Below, in pieces: positions 61,501 to 64,000 of a stretch of 64,000 bases of DNA. Location of the stretch: positions 1 to 64,000 of the forward strand of contig CAVZIJ010000003.1 in assembly GCA_963775335.1 (NCBI GenBank). The letters are read 5' to 3'. Position 1 is the first letter of the stretch. Each line of letters starts with the position of its first letter. Under the pieces are notes generated by a model that worked only from the letters and a program-made list of their open reading frames with translations, was not told where the DNA came from and made no database searches. Source of the stretch: CAVQCX01 sp963775335. Its GTDB lineage: Bacteria > Pseudomonadota > Gammaproteobacteria > Chromatiales > Chromatiaceae. The position numbers were made by a program, and so were the translations under genes.

Positions 61501-61913
61501 GCCTCGGCCTGAGCGGCGGTCAGCTCGATGAGGGTCGCGAACGGGTTGAGCGGGCGTTGCTCAACGTGATCGAGGACGGGCGTGCCCGCTGGATTCTCGA
61601 CCCCGCGCATCCTCAGGCCCGCAGCGAGTACCGGCTCGCGGCTCGGCTGGGAGAGGAGCTTTGCAACGTGGCCGTGGACAGAACCTTTCTCGAGAACGGT
61701 GTTCGCTGGATCATCGACTACAAGACCGGCTCCCATGAGGGCAGCGACCTGCGGCAGTTCCTCGAGTCGGAGAAGGGGCGCTACCGGGAGCAGCTGGAGA
61801 CCTACGCCAGGATCTTCTCGCTGCTCGGGGACACGCGCATTCGGCTCGGGTTGTATTTCCCGCTACTCAAGGAGTGGATGGAGTGGGGCTTCGAGGCGTC
61901 TCCAGCTGCCTAG
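58529..61913 (+). pseudogene. AddA/UvrD-like helicase-nuclease with a single +1 frameshift
   Basis: Residues 1-730 in the first frame include Walker A IVQAPAGSGKTELLARR, motif Ia AITFTRKAAAEMRHR, Walker B LLVDEFQDTSLSQFQLL, GDPMQSIYRFREAEV and ENFRSQ. Near 60720-60740 the coding moves from frame 2 to frame 3 (LLE to GALEEEIEGLYAPPD). It continues with LMTMHKAKGLQFDVVILPSL, LLYVACTRARTELHLIG and a C-terminal nuclease (WIIDYKTG). Both halves are well conserved and total length is normal, so the lesion is one base. It is either a recent mutation or an assembly error. It forms a heterodimer with the preceding AddB-like protein. Confidence 0.88.
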
Positions 61914-62153
61914 CTTTACGCCACCCTGGCCGCTGATGCGGCTTGAGCTTGCGGTGACATGGGGATGACGGACATTTCTCTGCGGGAAGCGCCTCTCGAG
62001 CTCACCAACAAGCTCCGAGAGAGCAGCTCAGAACGGGACCTGGTGGTCTTTGCGATATCCCATGCCGCGGTAGCCGACACGCCTTCTTGCGAACATTCTC
62101 GCGCGCATCGGTACCGCGGCGTCCACGTGGTGGCTGGCGACGTGGTGGTGCGC
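61914..62153. other. Intergenic, decayed DNA
   Basis: 240 bases. An ATG at 61964 opens a frame reading MTDISLREAPLELTNKLRES that I cannot assign; it runs towards the metK remnant in a different frame. Confidence 0.3.
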
Positions 62154-62528
62154 TACGCCAGCTCAACCCGCTCGACGACCACGAGCGCAGCGACTGGCGG
62201 TCCCTGCGCCGCTTCGCCGAGGAGGCGGTGGAGACCGCCTGCGCGGGCCGGGGCACGCCGGAGATCACGCTGGACGGCGCGGTGCGGGCATGTTTGTCGC
62301 CGGCGGCCCGAATGGCGACAACGGGCTGTCCGGCGAGAAGCTGGTGGTGGACGCCTAGGGCCCGACCATGCCCATCGGCGGCGGCGCCTGGTCGGGCAAG
62401 GATTTCCACAAGGTCGAACGCCTCGGGGGGCTGCTAGCCCGGTCGCTAGCCAAGCGTGCAGTGGCGCTGGGGCTCGCCCGGGAGGCCCCGGTTGCGCTCG
62501 AGCACACGCCTGGCTGCGATCTTCATTA
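62154..62528 (+). pseudogene. metK: Remnant of an S-adenosylmethionine synthetase gene
   Basis: Frame from 62154 reads RQLNPLDDHERSDWRSLRRF and AGRGTPEITLDGAV. After a frameshift near 62290 it continues MFVAGGPNGDNGLSGEKLVV, a TAG at 62356-62358 where Tyr is expected, GPTMPIGGGAWSGKDFHKVE and ARSLAKRAVALGLAREA. The GGP-x-GDNGLSG-x-K and GGGAWSGKD stretches are the catalytic core of MetK. Both ends are missing. It is presumably an extra copy or a transferred divergent form. Confidence 0.85.
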
Positions 62529-62858
62529 GTACAGCTCCAGACAGTCCAGGTCGGGGACCGAGAGCAGTCTGTGGATGGATTCCTTGTTGGCGAGCAGAAG
62601 CTGCAGGACCGCAGCTTTGGATACGTTGCCGCTCTTCATCCAGATCACCTTGGGCGGGCCGCCGCGAAGCAAGCTCAGGTCGTAAAAGTCCGCGTCCCTG
62701 GTGACGATGCAGAACCCCTCATTCTGCGCGTATTGTCAGACCGCCTCGTCCGAAGCCCGTTCCATCCCGATCAAAGCGACCTGGGTGTTGCCTGGAAAGT
62801 CCTGCTCCTGGAATGGGACGATGCGACGAGACAGCTTCTCGTCGAGCAGCAACTTCAT
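62526..62858 (-). pseudogene. DUF5615 PIN-like toxin with an in-frame stop
   Basis: From the ATG overlapping the DUF433 stop (ATGA), the frame reads MKLLLDEKLSRRIVPFQEQD and GMERASDEAV. A TGA at 62736-62738 follows where the family has Trp, then QYAQNEGFCIVTRDADFYDL and GGPPKVIWMKSGNVSKAAVL, ending LDCLELY. Without that one codon it is a normal 110-residue toxin. With it only 40 residues are made. Confidence 0.85.
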
Positions 62859-63082
62859 TGGGGAGGCAGGCCTGCCACCCGATGCTCGCGATCCGCCGCA
62901 AAAGCAAGACAGGCGCTGATGTCGGCGTCCTCGAGCTCAGGGAAGTCTTCGAGGATCTGCTCTCGGCTGAGCCCAACGGCGAGCTGCTCCAGCACGTCGT
63001 AGACCGTAATGCGAAGACCCCGAATGCAGGGCTTTCCGCCCCGCTTTCCGGCTTCGATCTTGATCCTTTGGCGGTAGTGCAT
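62855..63082 (-). CDS. DUF433 antitoxin
   Basis: 75 residues: MHYRQRIKIEAGKRGGKPCI then RGLRITVYDVLEQLAVGLSR and EQILEDFPELEDADISACLA, the full DUF433 winged-helix pattern. DUF433 proteins pair with DUF5615 PIN-like toxins. It is intact while its partner is broken, the expected order of decay for a toxin-antitoxin pair. Confidence 0.9.
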   Translation of the reverse strand: MHYRQRIKIEAGKRGGKPCIRGLRITVYDVLEQLAVGLSREQILEDFPELEDADISACLAFAADREHRVAGLPPQ

Positions 63083-63317
63083 GCGCTGTACCCCGCGACG
63101 TTGCTCGCCGATTCCGACGCTGTTCGTGATGACTGCCTACCGGGCCAGCTGACCTGGCGAGGATTCATGATAGCCCAACTCTTCCGAGCGCAGCCCGGCC
63201 GCCCCCTCGCGATCCTCGGGCGCCGGGTGAGGATACTGCCGGTCCGTGCGGGGGGAAGGGCCGCTTGGCCAGGGCACCGAAAGTCTGCCGATTCGGGCGC
63301 GGCGAGGCCGCCGGTCC
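63083..63317. other. Intergenic, no gene recognised
   Basis: 235 bases upstream of the DUF433 gene; the promoter of that pair should lie within the first 60 bases. Nothing else identified. Confidence 0.3.
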
Positions 63318-63485
63318 TCAGCCCCGGGTCTGCGGCAGCAGCCTGTTCACCACCCACGGATTCTCGGCGTTGCACACGACGTCGAGACGCACCGTGGCCC
63401 GCGTCATTCCACAGAACAGCACGCACAGATCCTGCTGGAGGCGATCCGGGTTGGGATCAACGTCGGTGAGGATGATTGCCGGGTC
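63318..63485 (-). pseudogene. C-terminal tail of a UvrD-like helicase
   Basis: The frame ends DPAIILTDVDPNPDRLQQDL, CVLFCGMTRATVRLDVVCNA, ENPWVVNRLLPQTRG. GMTRATVRLD is helicase motif VI (usual VGMTRA-x-x-x-L), and the ILTDVDP strand is found in the same superfamily-1 proteins. The upstream portion of the frame is not helicase-like, so only about 55 residues survive. Confidence 0.65.
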
Positions 63486-63850
63486 CTGCTGTTGGCGGCA
63501 GCCCAAACCAGGTCTGAGACCAAGACCTCGGGCAGGCTGAGCTTGGATTCGATCAAGAACGCGTACGAATCGGTGTGTGCGGCACGGGTACGAAGGCGCC
63601 GCTGTTGCTGCGCAGGCGCGCCAGGATGAGCGGGCGTAGAGGCTGGCTCCCCGAAGCGGCTGCTTGTTTGACGACTTACAGCTTATCACCAACGCCAGCC
63701 TCTTTTCCTTCTACATCACTCTGTTAGATAGGCGTAAGGGAGGCGACAGCTTTCGGCATCGGTTGGTTTACGAGGGGCGCCACAGGTTGAAGCGTGAGCA
63801 GTCATTGACTACACTGCATGCGTTGCATTCACTGCGGTGGAAGCTTTGCT
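63486..63850. other. Intergenic before the FitA-type gene
   Basis: About 365 bases. A TTGACT at 63805-63810 could be the -35 of the antitoxin gene. Otherwise nothing recognised. Confidence 0.35.
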
Positions 63851-64000
63851 ATGGCTATCCTGACGATCCGAAATCTCGACGACTCTCTCAAGGCCAGATT
63901 GCGGTTGAATGCTGCCCGACATGGCTGTTCCATGGAGGAAGAGGTCCGGCGCATCCTGCGGCGCGCTCTGATCCCTAAGGAGGACAAGGGACTGGGTAGC
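63851..64000 (+). CDS. fitA: FitA-type ribbon-helix-helix antitoxin (runs off the window)
   Basis: The visible 50 codons are MAILTIRNLDDSLKARLRLN then AARHGCSMEEEVRRILRRAL and IPKEDKGLGS. This is the FitA/RHH signature: N-terminal beta strand (AILTIRNLDD) and helices with ARLRLNAARHG-x-SMEEE. FitA represses its operon and neutralises a FitB PIN toxin, whose gene should follow outside the window. Confidence 0.85.
   Translation, partial: MAILTIRNLDDSLKARLRLNAARHGCSMEEEVRRILRRALIPKEDKGLGS

Overview
The window is 64 kb of high-GC DNA, most likely from a gammaproteobacterium (less likely a betaproteobacterium). The signs are a fused Aas-type phospholipid acyltransferase/acyl-ACP synthetase, a PEP-CTERM exoprotein with a sigma-54 promoter, NAD-type short 6-phosphogluconate dehydrogenase, REP/RAYT elements, and many VapBC-like modules. 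No rRNA, tRNA or CRISPR array was seen. The species cannot be fixed from the sequence alone.

Layout. (1) 1-4.0 kb holds pentose-phosphate metabolism: the 3' end of transketolase, then a convergent gnd-zwf-pgl operon, with a glucokinase stub between them. (2) 4.4-7.0 kb is a decayed strip: truncated lutA-like and azoR-like genes, a LysR gene with an in-frame internal deletion, an intact pirin, a 53-aa membrane protein and an IS66 scrap. (3) 7.3-13.8 kb carries a DUF2339 multi-pass membrane protein and the three-domain Aas protein. (4) 14.6-21.8 kb is a compact peptide-modification locus. It has an Fe(II)/2-oxoglutarate oxygenase, a secreted-type protein with five near-identical 43-residue repeats, a protein with GYPxCC and FPCxxxC motifs, a radical SAM/SPASM enzyme, an HExxH-type peptide hydroxylase homologue and a second oxygenase fused to TPRs. 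I read it as an undescribed RiPP-like or multi-hydroxylated repeat-protein system. (5) 22.3-26.2 kb holds a DUF4157 (contractile-injection-system effector type) gene pair lying between direct repeats of an IS91-family transposase 3' end. (6) 26.6-30.3 kb has an IS200/IS605-derived stub, then a sigma-54-driven PEP-CTERM gene split by an IS66-family element. That element carries a DNA adenine methylase and leaves an 8-bp target duplication. (7) 30.3-36.4 kb is a toxin-antitoxin and repeat-rich zone: a duplicated 565-bp RAYT/RES segment, RES/Xre, two VapC types, a deleted DUF3368 toxin, a CDF transporter, a broken BON-domain gene and a His-rich secreted protein.

(8) 37.0-54.0 kb is a roughly 17-kb single-strand defence operon: an RHH protein preceded by a dyad, DUF4007-like, large ATPase, DndC/BrxP-like PAPS-reductase-fold protein, second DUF4007-like, small protein, BrxC-like ATPase, PglZ, a short BrxL without Lon domain, and a phosphorothioation-associated-type methyltransferase. 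The core fits BREX type 4 (BrxP-BrxC-PglZ-BrxL) and lacks PglX. The extra ATPase, the two DUF4007 proteins and the Dnd-associated methyltransferase make it an unusually large composite that may act through sulfur modification of DNA.

(9) 54.1-64 kb: a VapBC pair between 61-bp direct repeats, an AddB-like nuclease and an AddA/UvrD-like helicase with a +1 frameshift, a dead metK, a DUF433/DUF5615 toxin-antitoxin pair with a stop codon in the toxin, a helicase tail and the start of a FitA-type antitoxin. The picture is a genomic island where defence, toxin-antitoxin and mobile DNA have accumulated and neighbouring genes are being eroded.
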